Shown here: in pieces, positions 62,230 to 64,000 of the stretch
Layout of the letters: each line of letters begins with the position of its first letter
Numbering within the stretch: the stretch's first letter is position 1
NCBI GenBank assembly: GCA_026686845.1
Contig: JAIVEN010000022.1
Location: 20,062,001 to 20,126,000, forward strand
Source: Adenanthera pavonina
Lineage: Eukaryota; Streptophyta; Magnoliopsida; Fabales; Fabaceae
Length of the DNA: 64,000 bases
Direction of reading: 5' to 3'
The notes under the pieces: model-generated
Told to the model about the DNA's origin: nothing
The model's database searches: none
What the model saw: only the letters and a program-made list of their open reading frames with translations
Position numbers and translations under genes: made by a program

Positions 62230-62768
62230 AATTAAAGTAAACTTATATCAAGGATTATTTTATTATCTTGTCGCTTAAAAGCTCTCTTTGTAGTGTTTAA
62301 CTACTTTTCTATTTGCCTTTTTGCTTTTTACATAACTAAAAGTAACTTTTCCAGTATAAAATTATTTTTTAACCTTTGGCATTAATTTTTTTTCTTTATT
62401 TTTGATTAGTTAACCTTTTAGTGCTATATACCGCTGGGTTCATCTCGTCAAAGCTTTTTTTTTTATATAGTAATTTTACATATCTACAAAATTACCCCTG
62501 ACTTGATGTAAAATTATAATTTTTAATTCTTTCAAGTCATTAGCTGTAATTTCCTCGAAGTCTTATACACCAATGTTATTTTCCAACCTTCAGGGACTAA
62601 AATGAAAAGAAGTCTTATTTCTTAGGACTAAAATGTAATTGTCTCATTTTTTAGTCTAATCTAAAAAATGACCTCTTTGCCTTTTCTCATGTATAACAGT
62701 GTCTCTTCATTTTCTTAAATTCCTTATTCATTTTTTGATATTTAGACTTTTAGGAATGTTACAATCCT

Positions 62769-64000
62769 ATGTCATTTCTCATTTGAGGAAAATGATTAAG
62801 AGTGATTATGAGAGTTTAAGAGGTGTCAAGCTAAAATGCGACTACTCTTATGTGCAACTACCTAAATGCAAACTAATGAACTAATGATGTAAGAATGTTT
62901 GATGGAATGAGTCAATTAAGATGTTTATGGAATGAATTTGATGGTGGAGTGCTTCTTAAACTAAATGCAATGCTATATCCTAAAGCTAAGGTTATAAGAG
63001 GAGGGTTTTGATTAAGTAAAAATGCAAGAGAACAATGAATTAAAACTAAGAAAATAGCAATGCAAGATTAAGAATGAAATTCAAAAATGGAGTGAAAGAA
63101 GTGTTCTTCACAATGCGAATAAATGGTGATCCTCAATTTCACTTGGAAAGATATTAATCACAAGGCTTTTATGAGTCTACTAGGGGATTTCATAAAACAA
63201 CGGTTTGATAATGAAAGAGAACATGCAATCCAACTAAAATCCTTCATTTCAAGAGTTTAACTTAGCCAATTTCATGTATCAATTTCACCCCAAGCATTTA
63301 ATCAAACACTTAGAAGGTATTATTCATTACTAAGCTTTAGGTTGATCAATTGAATTCCTAATCCACTAACCAATTACATTGACAACCAACCATATAACTT
63401 ATCTAAATCATCAATTTAGCCATCCTAATCCACTAACCATGCATTAAAGATAACTAAATCATAGATAAGAGTATAGTAAGCTGAAAAATTGCCATGACAT
63501 TAACATAAAGATATCAATCCAATTATATCAACCAACTTACTCTTAATGGAATAAGTCTCATATAATCCAACAAATAGCAAATTAACAATTCCAATCCATC
63601 AATTTAACCTAGGATACAAAACAAATCCAAAAGATAAACTAGGTAGAAAAATGGAAAAGAGAGTAGAGTAAGAATTCCCCTTACATTTGAGCTCTCGGAC
63701 CTTCATAGTATCCTTCCAAGCTCCATTGAAGATCATCACCCCAAAGCTCAAGCTACCATGAACTTAGACATGAACAAGACAAGAAATGATGAAGAGAAGA
63801 TCACATCCATGTAAAGGTAGTAATGGGTTACACAATCTACCCAATTTCTTGAGCTTTATCACAATAGATGAACCCTAGTTTTCTCCTTCAAGTGTTTGCA
63901 TGTCCAGATCTGAATTACTTGAGAGGAGGAAGAAACTGAATGGAAATGGATGAGAAAAGTGACAAAATGATGGAAGGATGAAGGATTTGGGCTTTGGAAT
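62769..64000 (-). mobile_element. Probable continuation of the Athila-like LTR/leader
   Basis: After the solo LTR and its ATCCT duplication, the interrupted sequence resumes and runs to the window edge without genes. Position and orientation make it the upstream part of the Athila-like 5' LTR. The LTR start is not reached or not recognised. Confidence 0.4.

Larger units (their letters stand above)
59526..62768 (-). mobile_element. Gypsy-type solo LTR with perfect target duplication
   Basis: The LTR proper is 59531-62763, flanked by ATCCT on both sides (59526-59530 and 62764-62768). On the minus strand it starts TGTAACATTCCTAAAAG and ends AAGTGTTGGA. It aligns with the plus-strand LTR at 18448-22942 near both ends and in the middle (ATATGCATATTTTCCC at about 60040 against its inverse near 22405). 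About 2.8 kb remains after removing the nested Cassandra-like LTR. It sits in the LTR/leader of the Athila-like element. Confidence 0.82.

Overview
The window is nuclear DNA of a flowering plant, most likely a eudicot. It is strongly AT-rich, its one real gene is split by GT-AG introns, and the rest is dominated by plant transposon families: Copia, Tekay-like and Athila-like Gypsy, LINE, CACTA, Stowaway- and Tourist-like MITEs, a SINE and a Cassandra-like LTR. No species can be named from the sequence alone.

Layout. About 1-7595 is the right end of a CACTA-type DNA transposon that starts before the window, with a second CACTA-like element (about 3162-7303) inside it. 7596-11266 has no gene I can support. 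11267-12927 is a solo Copia LTR with a perfect 5-bp target duplication. About 13248-18023 is bounded by diverged inverted repeats. 18448-22942 is a long Gypsy-type solo LTR, itself split by a second solo Copia LTR of the 11-kb family in the opposite orientation. A tRNA-derived SINE lies near 23.7 kb and a nest of MITEs fills 25.4-27.5 kb.

The only convincing cellular gene is on the minus strand at 28274-31969. It is a six-exon aluminium-activated malate transporter (ALMT) family gene. All five introns have canonical borders and the reading frame stays open, giving 475 residues. Introns 1 and 5 carry internal duplications, and a TATA box lies about 265 bp upstream of the start codon. 32.3-39.3 kb is AT-rich with only a purple-acid-phosphatase-like exon fragment near 38.0 kb.

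From 39.3 to 54.2 kb a 5'-truncated LINE with its own 18-bp target duplication is split by a 12.2-kb Copia element of Sirevirus-like structure (minus strand). The Copia element has two 1,860-bp LTRs, a PBS matching initiator tRNA-Met, a polypurine tract, gag, pol and a large third ORF downstream of pol. All its ORFs are broken by point stops and frameshifts. 54.2-64 kb holds a MITE-like element, a Gypsy LTR with PBS and gag start, and an Athila-like element on the other strand joined to it in mid-gag. Within the Athila leader/LTR lies a Gypsy solo LTR carrying a Cassandra-like LTR with a 5S-rRNA-like core.

The window is therefore one transporter gene in a layered transposon graveyard. Several insertion orders can be read directly from target-site duplications. 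The least explained signal is a multicopy palindromic motif built on AAATTCGAATTT plus GTTCGTCTGTC. It fills the Copia LTRs and recurs, partly inverted, in the untranslated spacer upstream of the third ORF.
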